The position numbers and the translations under genes were made by a program. The notes beneath the pieces are model-generated. The model was not told the DNA's origin and searched no databases. It worked only from the letters and a program-made list of their open reading frames with translations. Shown piece by piece: positions 45,062 to 54,363 of a stretch of 64,000 nt of DNA (within the stretch, counting starts at the first letter, position 1; each line of letters starts with the position of its first letter). This stretch comes from CAYSCZ01 sp964429655 (GTDB taxonomy: Bacteria; Bacteroidota; Bacteroidia; Cytophagales; Cyclobacteriaceae), in NCBI GenBank assembly GCA_964429655.1, contig CAYSCZ010000001.1, positions 62,001 to 126,000 of the forward strand, read 5' to 3'.

Positions 45062-45340
45062 GGTTTAATTATTATATTAAGGTTAAACTTCCAATTTAAA
45101 TTTTACCAATAGTAAATTTATACAAAAAAAAACATAAATAAATTAATCACAGATCAAGGATTTTTTCACGACTTATTTCTTTGCTAATCTTATTTTCTCA
45201 AACCTTGATTTAATTCTATGCCTGAGAAGGTGAAAGATTATTTGAAATTTTACAAATTAATAATTACTAAAATTTGCTGTGGTTAGTAGCAAAAATATTC
45301 TAATAATTGCGTTGTATAAATAAACTATAAATTATAACTT

Positions 45341-46258
45341 ATGACTACATTAAAAAATTTCTGGATTTTATTAATAGGGGGGTTAATTTTTATTTCATCA
45401 TGTAGCGATGATGACGATGAAACACCATCCCTAGCTGGGCCGGAATTGACAATTCAGGCGTCTGTAGATGGTGTAACTTTATCTGATGGAGGGGATGTGA
45501 ATGCCGGGGATGCGGTAGATTTTGACATCACAGTAAATGCTCCGGCAGGTTTCAATACCATTAATATCTCTCAAGACGGAAGCGTACTACAAACATTCTC
45601 TAGAGACCCAGGAGAATTTCTGGAACAGGCAACTTTTGATTTACAAGTGACAACAAACGTTGATCAGGCAGGTACTTCTGCAACACTGGACTTTGAAGCA
45701 ATTGATGATGAAAATCAAACAAATACCAGTAGTTTTTCATTCAATCTTGTCTCTCCTGATGCAAAAGTCCAGACCGCCGTATTGCTTGAAGCTCCATTGG
45801 CAGATAATTCTTCGTTAACTTTCTACTCTATTTCCCGGGATCAAAGATATAGCCAAAATGATGTGTTTGGCACCTCTGACCCTATATCAGAGAATATCGA
45901 TATCGGTTATTTCTTTGGTCAGATGGATGATGCATCTTTATCCTCACCCGCACTATATCCCTCGGATGTATTGGATTTATCTTTATGGAGTGTAAGAAAC
46001 TCTACCAAGCTTGAACTTACTACTTTATCACCATCAGATTTTATGGAATTAAGCTCTATTGCAGATGTTGAGTCAGCTTTAACCGGCATTGATTTGAGTA
46101 TGGCCGAGGAATTTATTACCAATCTCTCAGAGGATGATGTAATTGCTTTTAGAACTTCAAGCAGCATCGAGGGGTTAATGATCGTTCAGAGTATCACACC
46201 TGGTGATGGACAAAATGGCCAAATAGAACTAGAGTTTATTTTGGCCCAATCAAACTAG
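45341..46258 (+). CDS. Asp-rich surface-type lipoprotein of unknown function
   Basis: 305 residues with lipobox ISSC after a short hydrophobic stretch (WILLIGGLIFISSC). The residues just after the cysteine, SDDDDET, look like the acidic lipoprotein export signal of Bacteroidota, so surface display is likely. The mature part begins with an Ig-like or cadherin-like segment (DVNAGDAVDFDITV, INISQDGSVLQT) and continues as an acidic, Ser-rich domain. Not a recognised enzyme. Followed by a strong terminator. Confidence 0.8.
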   Translation: MTTLKNFWILLIGGLIFISSCSDDDDETPSLAGPELTIQASVDGVTLSDGGDVNAGDAVDFDITVNAPAGFNTINISQDGSVLQTFSRDPGEFLEQATFDLQVTTNVDQAGTSATLDFEAIDDENQTNTSSFSFNLVSPDAKVQTAVLLEAPLADNSSLTFYSISRDQRYSQNDVFGTSDPISENIDIGYFFGQMDDASLSSPALYPSDVLDLSLWSVRNSTKLELTTLSPSDFMELSSIADVESALTGIDLSMAEEFITNLSEDDVIAFRTSSSIEGLMIVQSITPGDGQNGQIELEFILAQSN

Positions 46259-46281
46259 CATTTCCTAAATTCATAGATTTT

Positions 46282-46305
46282 AAGCCCCTTAAATGGGGCT
46301 TTTTT
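46282..46305 (+). terminator. Rho-independent terminator after the lipoprotein gene
   Basis: Stem AAGCCCC (46282-46288), 6-base loop TTAAAT, GGGGCTT (46295-46301), then T-run to 46305. It separates the lipoprotein gene from the M19 dipeptidase, whose start is 30 bases on. Confidence 0.9.
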
Positions 46306-46334
46306 ATTTTATATTACTGGTAAAATTTATTAGC

Positions 46335-47600
46335 ATGAGAGAATTTTTATTGTTGACAGTTTTAATCACATCAATTGGGTGTGCTAAAAAATCAGATAAT
46401 CAAAATAATTCCCGCGAAACAAGGCCAGTTTCTGAAATGACAGATCAAGAGCTAAAGGAATTCACTAATGAGATTGCCCGAGAGGTAATAATTGCTGATG
46501 GACATGTTGATTTGCCATATCGCATGGAGGTCGCTGGATTTATGATTAGAAAAGAGATTATGGATGTTTCCGTTAGAACCGAAGATGGAAACTTTGATTA
46601 TCCAAGAGCCAAAGCAGGTGGCCTTGATGCGCCATTTATGTCAATTTATGTTCCCGCATCATATCAAAAGACTGGCGGGGCTAAAGAATTTGCAGATTCT
46701 TTGATAACAATGGTTGAAAAAATTACCGTTCAATACCCTGATAAATTTGCAATGGCATATAAACCTGAGGATATCATAGAGAATTTCAGGTTAGGTTTGG
46801 TTTCCTTACCGATGGGTATGGAAAATGGTGCGCCTATCAGGAAAAATATAGAAAATGTTGATTATTTCTATAAAAGGGGGATTAGATACATTACCCTTAC
46901 ACATTCTAAAGATAATCTAATATGTGATTCATCCTATGATACCACCAGGACATGGAATGGTTTGAGTCCATTTGGAGAGGAAGTTGTAAAAAGAATGAAC
47001 CAGATAGGTATTATGATAGATATCTCACATGTATCGGATAGTGCTTTTTATGATGTTATGCAGATTACTAATGTTCCGGTAATAGCTTCTCATTCTTCAT
47101 GCAGAACCTTTACCCCTGGCTTCGAAAGGAATATGTCAGATGCAATGATTAAAGAGTTGGCAAAAAATGGAGGTGTCATCAACATAAATTTTGGATCAAG
47201 CTTTTTAGATGGTGAATCAAGAGCAGCTTTTAATGAAATCAGTGAACATATTGTGAACTGGCTTGCTGAGAATGATCTAAAAAGAAGCGATCCGGAGGCC
47301 AGGGTATATATCGAAAAATATTACGAGAAAAAAAACCCTTTTTCAACGGTTGAAAAAGTGGCTGACCACATTGATCATGTCAGGGACCTGGTGGGGATTG
47401 ACCATATTGGCTTCGGATCTGATTTTGATGGTGTTGGTAACTCATTACCTATTGGCTTAAAAGATGCTTCTCAATACCCTAACCTGATTTATGAGTTACT
47501 AAAAAGAGGTTATTCCAGGGAAGATCTTGAAAAAATTTGCCATAAAAACTTATTTCGTGTCTGGGACGAGGTCATAAAATATGCTGATAATAATACTTAA
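46335..47600 (+). CDS. M19 membrane dipeptidase lipoprotein
   Basis: 421 residues from ATG 46335, the start that gives a lipoprotein signal (MREFLLLTVLITSIGC, Cys16); an earlier in-frame extension would run through the terminator stem. The renal-dipeptidase family is shown by the zinc motif DGHVDLPYR (H57, D59), TLTHSKDN, DISHVSDSAF, the conserved IASHSSCRTF, and IGFGSDFDGVG. A two-zinc TIM-barrel dipeptidase acting in the envelope. It converges with dxs, leaving 3 bases between stops. Confidence 0.93.
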   Translation: MREFLLLTVLITSIGCAKKSDNQNNSRETRPVSEMTDQELKEFTNEIAREVIIADGHVDLPYRMEVAGFMIRKEIMDVSVRTEDGNFDYPRAKAGGLDAPFMSIYVPASYQKTGGAKEFADSLITMVEKITVQYPDKFAMAYKPEDIIENFRLGLVSLPMGMENGAPIRKNIENVDYFYKRGIRYITLTHSKDNLICDSSYDTTRTWNGLSPFGEEVVKRMNQIGIMIDISHVSDSAFYDVMQITNVPVIASHSSCRTFTPGFERNMSDAMIKELAKNGGVININFGSSFLDGESRAAFNEISEHIVNWLAENDLKRSDPEARVYIEKYYEKKNPFSTVEKVADHIDHVRDLVGIDHIGFGSDFDGVGNSLPIGLKDASQYPNLIYELLKRGYSREDLEKICHKNLFRVWDEVIKYADNNT

Positions 47601-47603
47601 TTA

Positions 47604-49523
47604 TTATAGAATAGTATCAGCAGTAGCCATTATTTCATTGCAATGATCAAAAATGCCTTGAGCATCAAAATTACATTCATGATGTAATTGCGGCTGTTCT
47701 CCATGCTCTATGATTTTATCGGGTATTCCAAGCCTGGTTACCCGTGCATTATATCCATTATCAGCCATGAACTCAAGGATAGCGCTTCCAAAGCCACCCA
47801 TTATACATCCATCTTCAACCGTAAGAATTTTATTATACTTTTTAAAAATAGAATGCAATAATTCCTCATCCAGTGGTTTCACAAATCTCATATCATAATG
47901 GCCAGCATTGATGCCGTGATCTGATAATTGATTACATGCATCCACCGCATAATTTCCTACATGGCCTATCGTTAATATTGCTAAATCATTACCTTCCTTT
48001 ATAATTCTACCTGTGCCAATCTCGATTTTTTCCATATCATTTCTCCAATCAACCTGCACACCTTTGCCTCGTGGGTATCTAATGGAAAAAGCCCCTTTTC
48101 TTGGTAGTTGAGCTGTATACATTAAGTTTCTTAATTCGCTCTCATTCATCGGTGCAGAAACCACAATGTTAGGAAGGCATCTTAGATAGGCGAGATCATA
48201 TGCGCCATGATGCGTGGGGCCATCCGCTCCGGCAAAACCCGCTCGATCCAGGCAAAACACTACGTGTAAATTTTGGATACAAACATCATGAATAACCTGA
48301 TCATAAGCCCGTTGCATAAAGGTGCTATAGATATTACAAAAAGGGATGATATCTTGTGTTGCCAAGCCGGCAGATAACGTAACGGCGTGTTGTTCGGCAA
48401 TTCCAACATCAAATGCTCTTTCGGGCATCTCTTTCATCATTATGTTCATAGATGACCCGGAAGGCATAGCTGGGGTAATGCCCATAATCTTTTCATTCTT
48501 CTTAGCCAATTCGACAATCGTATGGCCAAAAACCTGTTGATATTTTGGTGGTTCAGGATTGAGGGGGACTTTCTTTTTTATCTCCCCTGTAATTTTATCG
48601 AATTTACCAGGCGCATGCCATTTTGTTTGATCTATTTCTGCTTCAGCAAAACCCTTGCCCTTGACTGTAACGCAATGTAGGATCTTGGGACCAGGGATTT
48701 CTTTTAGATCATTTAAGACGTGAATCAAATGGTTCAAATCATGACCATCCACCGGCCCAAAATATCTCAGGTTTAAAGATTCAAATAAATTACTTTGTTT
48801 GAGTAAAAATGATTTGGCACTTGTCTCGAACTTAGATAAAATTTCCCTGGCATTGGAACCAAATTTATTGACCTTTCCAAGAATGTTCCAGATTTCATCC
48901 CTTAATTTATTATAAGTCCTGGAGGTGGTAATATCTGTTAGATAATCTTTTAAAGCGCCTACATTGGGGTCAATTGACATGCAATTATCATTCAAGACAA
49001 TTAAAAGGTTACTATCGCTTACCCCTGCATGGTTCATTGCTTCGAATGCTAATCCACCGGTCATTGCCCCATCACCAATGACAGCGATATGATGTTTGTC
49101 TTTTTCATTTTTATATTTGGATGCAAGAGACATTCCAAGCGCTGCTGAAATGGATGTTGAAGAATGGCCCACACCAAAAGTGTCATATTCACTTTCTTTA
49201 ATTTTAGGAAAACCTGACATTCCTTTGTAGACCCTGTTTGTATGGAAAGAATCTCTTCGTCCAGTAAGGATTTTATGTCCATAAGCCTGGTGACCTACAT
49301 CCCAGACTAATAGATCTCTTGGCGTATCAAAAACACGGTGAAGCGCTATGGTTAATTCAACAACGCCTAAACTTGCTCCAAAATGTCCTCCATAGACAGA
49401 AACGTTATCTATTATGAATTGTCTTAATTCCTCGCTAAGTGTGATTAACTCTGTTTGATCCAGTTTTTTAAGGTCTTTGGGGCTATTGGTTTTAGAAAGT
49501 AAGGGACCGGGTTTAATTAGCAT
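47604..49523 (-). CDS. dxs: 1-deoxy-D-xylulose-5-phosphate synthase
   Basis: First enzyme of the MEP isoprenoid pathway (pyruvate plus glyceraldehyde 3-phosphate), 639 residues. Thiamine diphosphate motif GDGAMTGG (150-157), substrate His H47 in YGGHFGAS, the conserved DVGHQAYGHKILTGR, catalytic Glu in DVGIAEQHAV, and the C-terminal domain with ILTIGHVG and FVKPLDEELL. Divergent from scpA. Confidence 0.97.
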   Translation of the reverse strand: MLIKPGPLLSKTNSPKDLKKLDQTELITLSEELRQFIIDNVSVYGGHFGASLGVVELTIALHRVFDTPRDLLVWDVGHQAYGHKILTGRRDSFHTNRVYKGMSGFPKIKESEYDTFGVGHSSTSISAALGMSLASKYKNEKDKHHIAVIGDGAMTGGLAFEAMNHAGVSDSNLLIVLNDNCMSIDPNVGALKDYLTDITTSRTYNKLRDEIWNILGKVNKFGSNAREILSKFETSAKSFLLKQSNLFESLNLRYFGPVDGHDLNHLIHVLNDLKEIPGPKILHCVTVKGKGFAEAEIDQTKWHAPGKFDKITGEIKKKVPLNPEPPKYQQVFGHTIVELAKKNEKIMGITPAMPSGSSMNIMMKEMPERAFDVGIAEQHAVTLSAGLATQDIIPFCNIYSTFMQRAYDQVIHDVCIQNLHVVFCLDRAGFAGADGPTHHGAYDLAYLRCLPNIVVSAPMNESELRNLMYTAQLPRKGAFSIRYPRGKGVQVDWRNDMEKIEIGTGRIIKEGNDLAILTIGHVGNYAVDACNQLSDHGINAGHYDMRFVKPLDEELLHSIFKKYNKILTVEDGCIMGGFGSAILEFMADNGYNARVTRLGIPDKIIEHGEQPQLHHECNFDAQGIFDHCNEIMATADTIL

Positions 49524-49648
49524 AAAAAGTAAGTTAAAGTGTTATTTGAACAAAGCAATATTAATATTTGTTTGGGCCGTTAATTTTAATTAAAAATAAA
49601 TAGATAATTTGCATTTGTACCTCAAAAAGCAAATCCAAAATACGATCT

Positions 49649-50386
49649 GTGAGCTTTGAAATTAAAACCCCGCTATTTGAAGGGCCATTTGATTTGTTAC
49701 TGTTTTTTATTGAAAGGGATGAAATCAATATTTACGATATTCCAATCTTTAAAATTACAAATGATTTTATTGAATACATAAATCATTTGGAAAGAATGAA
49801 TTTAGAAGTTGCTAGTGAGTTTATTCTTGTGGCCTCAAAACTTATGAATATAAAGGCTAAAATGCTGCTGCCCAGACCAAGCATTAATGAAGAAGGAGAG
49901 GAAGTAGATCCAAGGGATGAACTTGTAAAACATCTTTTGGAGTATAAAAAATTTAAATCAGTGGTCGGTACTTTTGAGGCTTTGGAAAAGCAGAGACAAT
50001 CCATGGTGTCAAGAGGTAGTAGGAAGAACGAAATCAAGCGCATTGCACAATCCGTTAATGTTGAGGCGGAGCTTCAATCCATTGATTTATATAGACTATT
50101 TAGTGTTTATCAAAAGGTTTTGACAAGGATGAGTGAGCAAGATCAACAGTCACTCCATACCATTGACAAGTTTCAGTATACCATAGAAGGTCAAAAAGAA
50201 TTTATTCTAAATCGACTTGAAGAAAGAAACCAATTATCTTTCTATGATCTCGTAGATGCTAACCCAACAAGGATTGCTGCCATATTTAATTTTTTGGCGA
50301 TTCTTGAAATGATTAATTCCCAACTAATCAGGATATTGATAGGTATCGGATACAATAATTTTTGGATCCGCGTAAGTGATAATTAG
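49649..50386 (+). CDS. scpA: Segregation and condensation protein A, GTG start
   Basis: Kleisin subunit that bridges SMC heads in the chromosome condensin complex; 245 residues. The N-terminal ScpA signature FEGPFDLLLFFIERDEINIYDIP and the EFILVASKLMNIKAKMLLP segment are clear, as is the C-terminal winged-helix part. The start is GTG at 49649. The stop is 8 bases from the convergent ndk stop. Confidence 0.95.
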   Translation: MSFEIKTPLFEGPFDLLLFFIERDEINIYDIPIFKITNDFIEYINHLERMNLEVASEFILVASKLMNIKAKMLLPRPSINEEGEEVDPRDELVKHLLEYKKFKSVVGTFEALEKQRQSMVSRGSRKNEIKRIAQSVNVEAELQSIDLYRLFSVYQKVLTRMSEQDQQSLHTIDKFQYTIEGQKEFILNRLEERNQLSFYDLVDANPTRIAAIFNFLAILEMINSQLIRILIGIGYNNFWIRVSDN

Positions 50387-50394
50387 AAATTCTA

Positions 50395-50814
50395 TCAATA
50401 TCGCTCTAGCTGATTGAAGAAAAAGTCTCCTTCGATTTTTGCATTTTCATCTGAATCAGACCCATGAATTGCATTGGCTTCGATTGACGTTGCGAATAAC
50501 TTTCTGATTGTACCTTCATCTGCTTTTGCTGGATCTGTTGAACCAATTAGCTTTCTAAAATCCTCTACAGCGTTATTTTTTTCTAAAATCATGGCAATAA
50601 TAGGTCCGGAAGTCATGTATTTAACCAGGTCATTATAAAAAGGCCTTTCTATATGGACCTCGTAAAACTTTTTAGCTAAATTCTCACTAAGTCTGGTTAG
50701 TCTTTGGGCTTTGATTACAAAACCAGCTTTTTCAATCATTTGAATTATCGATCCAGAATACCCTGCCTGAAAAGCATCTGGTTTAATCATTGTAAATGTT
50801 GTGTTTCCTGACAT
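50395..50814 (-). CDS. ndk: Nucleoside diphosphate kinase
   Basis: 139 residues; exchanges gamma-phosphate among nucleoside di- and triphosphates. Catalytic H117 is in NAIHGSDSDENA, and the ATP site elements TMIKPDAF, ERPFYNDLVKYM and GPIIAMILE are intact. Divergent from the sugar transferase. Confidence 0.98.
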   Translation of the reverse strand: MSGNTTFTMIKPDAFQAGYSGSIIQMIEKAGFVIKAQRLTRLSENLAKKFYEVHIERPFYNDLVKYMTSGPIIAMILEKNNAVEDFRKLIGSTDPAKADEGTIRKLFATSIEANAIHGSDSDENAKIEGDFFFNQLERY

Positions 50815-50850
50815 CTTAAGTAATATTTAGATTATGGAGAAAATATATGA

Positions 50851-50858
50851 TAATTTTG
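50851..50858 (+). promoter_or_regulatory. Candidate -7 element for the sugar transferase
   Basis: TAATTTTG, a match to TAnnTTTG, about 35 bases before the start at 50894. The -33 position has only TTTAG. Confidence 0.3.
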
Positions 50859-50893
50859 ATAATAAAAATTAATTTTAAAGGTTTTGAAGTAAT

Positions 50894-52267
50894 ATGGCAA
50901 AACGAAGATTCTCAAAATTTTTTCCGCTAGTCTTTCTTGCGATAGATCTTATACTTTTAAACTCCTCTTTTCTCGTAGCAAACTACATAAAGTTTTTTGA
51001 ATTTTGGTATGTAGATGATAACTATCCTCTGCTTTTATTATTTCTCAATATTACCTGGGTTGTATTATTTATCGTTTTTCGAATGGACGAATTTAATCGA
51101 GAAGCTTCTGTTCTAGACCATATCAATCAGGTACTTATTGCATTGGTCACAAACCTTGCTATTATTTTCTCCATGTGGGTTATAACTAAATCCTATTTCT
51201 ATTCCCGCGGTCATTTATTTTATACTTTCCTGTCATTCACAATACTTCTAAGTTCATGGCGTTTTTTATTTTATTATGTTTTAAGATATTATAGGGCACG
51301 AGGTTTTAATATTCGGAATGTACTGATTATTGGTTATGGCGAGACTTCCAGGTTATTAGAAAATCATATCAAGAAAAACCCAAACCTTGGTTATAATTTA
51401 TTGGGATATTTAGATGATAACTATAAAAATGCCATGGCCAGCACACGCCAGTTAGAAAGCTTTTGCAAGCAAAACGCGGTGGATCTGATATTCTGCAATT
51501 TTTCAAATCTGAGTGATAACCAAACCAAAGAGATTATTGATTATGCTGAGAATAACTTGATAAAAATCAATGTTATTTCCCGCTTCAGTAATTTTTACGG
51601 GAGAAATCTGACTTTTGAAAAGTATGGCCACATACCGGTAATTTCAATCAATACAATCCCCCTTGATAGCGAGGTAAATCGATTGATCAAAAGGTCTTTT
51701 GATGTCATATTTTCTTCTCTGGTGTTAATTTGTATATTTTCCTGGTTAGTTCCGGTCATCACTTTGTTGATAAAATTGGATTCAGAAGGCCCCGTATTTT
51801 TTAAGCAAAGGAGGCATGGCCGAGGAAACAAATATTTTTCATGCTTTAAGTTCAGAACCATGATCATGAATAACGATTCTGATCACAAGCAAGCAACAAG
51901 GTCTGATCCAAGGGTTACCAGAATAGGAAGTATACTGCGCAAAACCAGTATGGACGAATTACCTCAGTTCATCAATGTTTTCAAGGGGGAGATGTCCATT
52001 GTGGGCCCCAGGCCTCATCCAATAAAATTAAATGAAGAATTCTCCAGCAAGATCGATCGGTTCTTCCAAAGACATATGGTTAAGCCAGGTATAACCGGGT
52101 TGGCTCAGGCTAAAGGATATAGAGGGGAAACAGCGCAATTTAGTGATATGTCAGGTAGAATAAGACTCGATAAGTTCTATGTAAGAAACTGGAGTCTTAC
52201 GCTTGATTTCAAGATTATTGTTCTGACTTTCTTTTCCCTTATCAGGGATTCGCAAAAAGCGTATTAA
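50894..52267 (+). CDS. Undecaprenyl-phosphate sugar phosphotransferase
   Basis: 457 residues, polyisoprenyl-phosphate hexose-1-phosphate transferase (WcaJ/WbaP type) that starts a surface polysaccharide repeat unit. About five N-terminal membrane segments (roughly 10-140), a Rossmann-like middle (NVLIIGYGETSRLLENH), a transmembrane helix near 270-295, and a C-terminal catalytic domain with DSEGPVFFKQRRHGRGNKYF, KFRTM, TSMDELPQFINVFKGEMS and VGPRPHP. No other polysaccharide genes are adjacent. Confidence 0.92.
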   Translation: MAKRRFSKFFPLVFLAIDLILLNSSFLVANYIKFFEFWYVDDNYPLLLLFLNITWVVLFIVFRMDEFNREASVLDHINQVLIALVTNLAIIFSMWVITKSYFYSRGHLFYTFLSFTILLSSWRFLFYYVLRYYRARGFNIRNVLIIGYGETSRLLENHIKKNPNLGYNLLGYLDDNYKNAMASTRQLESFCKQNAVDLIFCNFSNLSDNQTKEIIDYAENNLIKINVISRFSNFYGRNLTFEKYGHIPVISINTIPLDSEVNRLIKRSFDVIFSSLVLICIFSWLVPVITLLIKLDSEGPVFFKQRRHGRGNKYFSCFKFRTMIMNNDSDHKQATRSDPRVTRIGSILRKTSMDELPQFINVFKGEMSIVGPRPHPIKLNEEFSSKIDRFFQRHMVKPGITGLAQAKGYRGETAQFSDMSGRIRLDKFYVRNWSLTLDFKIIVLTFFSLIRDSQKAY

Positions 52268-52357
52268 AAAATTACCTTAATAACTTCTGATCTGCTTATT
52301 TATTTAAAGGCCTTAATGCATTTTTACATTTTGATGTAATATTAAACTATCCACCGC

Positions 52358-53401
52358 ATGCTTTTAGAGATAGAGAAAATAAGAAAAGAGATTAATGATT
52401 TTAATGTTTCAACAGAGGAGGAGCTGGAATCTTTTAGAAAAAAATATGTAGGAAGAAAAAGTGTAATCAATCAATTATTTGAAAATTTTAAAGAACTGCC
52501 GGGTGAACAAAAACGGGAGATAGGCAAGCCTTTGAATATCTTGAAAGAGGAAGCTCAAAATATATTTAAGCAGTATGTAGAAGATATTAATAACAAGAAA
52601 GAAAAACAGAAGTCTGATGTTCCAGACATGACCTTACCAAACATTCCTAATACATTGGGTTCCAGACATCCGGTGTCTATTATAAAAGAGCGAATGATAG
52701 CAATTTTTGCAAGGATAGGTTTTAATGTTGAGGAAGGCCCTGAAATTGAAGAGGACTGGTATAATTTTACGGCCTTAAATTTCCCTGAAAATCATCCTGC
52801 CAGAGAAATGCAGGACACATTTTTTATAGAAAATGATCCTGACATCGTTCTTAGAACGCACACCTCCAATGTACAAATAAGACTGATGGAAAAAACAAAA
52901 CCACCCATCAGGAGTATTATGCCAGGAAGAGTATACCGCAATGAAGCTATATCAGCGCGGGCTCATTGCTTTTTTCATCAGATAGAAGGGTTATACATCA
53001 ATAAGAATGTTGGGTTTAAAGACCTCAAAGACACTATATATTATTTCGCTCGCGAACTATTTGGTAATAATACCAAGATAAGGTTCAGGCCATCCTATTT
53101 TCCTTTCACTGAACCAAGTGCTGAAATTGATATCTCGTGTGGCTTGAATGAACCGGGGGAATGTAAACTCTGTGGAGGAACTAAAAATATTTGTAAAGGC
53201 ACAGGCTGGGTTGAGATAGGAGGATCCGGTATGGTGGACCCCAACGTACTGGAAAATTGTAAAATTGATCCTGATATTTACACGGGATTTGCGTTTGGAA
53301 TGGGTGTGGAACGGATTGCCATGTTAAAATATCAAATAAAAGATATCAGACTATTTACAGAAAATGATATAAGGTTTTTACGCCAATTTATTGGTGCTTA
53401 G
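52358..53401 (+). CDS. pheS: Phenylalanyl-tRNA synthetase alpha subunit
   Basis: 347 residues. The N-terminal coiled coil (1-~95) is followed by the class II catalytic core: motif 1 region, motif 2 GRVYRNEAISARAHCFFHQ, FTEPSAEIDISC, and motif 3 GFAFGMGVERIAML. Partner PheT is not in the window. The final cysteines CGLNEPGECKLCGG are a common variant. Stop overlaps the MoxR stop by 4 bases. Confidence 0.97.
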   Translation: MLLEIEKIRKEINDFNVSTEEELESFRKKYVGRKSVINQLFENFKELPGEQKREIGKPLNILKEEAQNIFKQYVEDINNKKEKQKSDVPDMTLPNIPNTLGSRHPVSIIKERMIAIFARIGFNVEEGPEIEEDWYNFTALNFPENHPAREMQDTFFIENDPDIVLRTHTSNVQIRLMEKTKPPIRSIMPGRVYRNEAISARAHCFFHQIEGLYINKNVGFKDLKDTIYYFARELFGNNTKIRFRPSYFPFTEPSAEIDISCGLNEPGECKLCGGTKNICKGTGWVEIGGSGMVDPNVLENCKIDPDIYTGFAFGMGVERIAMLKYQIKDIRLFTENDIRFLRQFIGA

Positions 53402-54363
53402 ATCAGTCTTGAAATTATTTCATTGACAGATACATTATCTGCTTCCGCCTTGAAGTTTCTTATGATTCTATGTCTTAAAATAGGGCTGGCTATAGCCTGT
53501 ACATCTTCAATATCAGGAGAATATTTCCCATTGAGGACAGCGTGGCATTTTGCTCCAAGTACTAAATATTGAGAGGCTCTTGGCCCTGCGCCCCATTCCA
53601 GATATTCATTCGAAATTTTAGAGGAATTTTCAGAACCAGGCCTGGTCTTGTGGGTAAGGTTAACAGCATATTCGACTACATTATCTGCTATAGGTACTTT
53701 CCTGATTAATTTTTGATACTCAATGATATCGTCGGCGGACAATATTGGGGTGATTTTTTCGCTTATTTCCCTTGTTGTATTTTTAACAATTTCGATCTCT
53801 GAAGTAAAACTCGGGTAATCCAGTTCAACCATAAACATGAATCTATCCAACTGGGCTTCTGGTAGGGGATAGGTACCTTCCTGTTCGATTGGGTTTTGTG
53901 TAGCCAACACAAAAAATGGTTGGGAGAGCTCATATTTCTTGCCTGATATAGTGACTGAATATTCCTGCATTGACTCCAAAAGTGCAGATTGAGTTTTAGG
54001 AGGCGTTCTATTGATCTCATCGGCCAAGATAATATTTGAAAATACAGGCCCTCTTACAAAATGGAAGTTTCTTTCCTTATCTAATGTTTCCGAACCTAAT
54101 ATATCAGAAGGCATTAGGTCAGGGGTAAATTGTATCCTGTTAAAAGATAGGTGTAGCGCTGATGAGATGGTGTGGACCAGAAGTGTTTTGGCCAAGCCAG
54201 GCACTCCTACCAATAAAGCGTGCCCTTTACAAAAAATTGATATTAGAATGAGTTTTATTACCCCCTCTTGACCTATGATGATTTTTTGTATCTCGCTTAA
54301 GAGCTTATCATAGCTATCTTTTAATGAATTTGCGACAGCAACGTCGGTTGTTTGGTTTTCCAT
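53398..54363 (-). CDS. MoxR-family AAA ATPase
   Basis: 321 residues; chaperone-like AAA+ ATPase. Walker A GVPGLAKT, Walker B IILADEINRTPPKTQSALL, sensor and arginine elements ATQNPIEQEGTYPLPEAQLDRF. MoxR proteins usually act with von Willebrand factor A proteins; none is adjacent here. The start codon overlaps the SurA-like gene stop by one base (TAATG), so the two are coupled. Confidence 0.95.
   Translation of the reverse strand: MENQTTDVAVANSLKDSYDKLLSEIQKIIIGQEGVIKLILISIFCKGHALLVGVPGLAKTLLVHTISSALHLSFNRIQFTPDLMPSDILGSETLDKERNFHFVRGPVFSNIILADEINRTPPKTQSALLESMQEYSVTISGKKYELSQPFFVLATQNPIEQEGTYPLPEAQLDRFMFMVELDYPSFTSEIEIVKNTTREISEKITPILSADDIIEYQKLIRKVPIADNVVEYAVNLTHKTRPGSENSSKISNEYLEWGAGPRASQYLVLGAKCHAVLNGKYSPDIEDVQAIASPILRHRIIRNFKAEADNVSVNEIISRLI

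Noticed and set aside
46293..46334. N-terminal extension of the M19 dipeptidase
   Set aside because: It runs through the terminator hairpin and pushes the lipobox away from the N-terminus.
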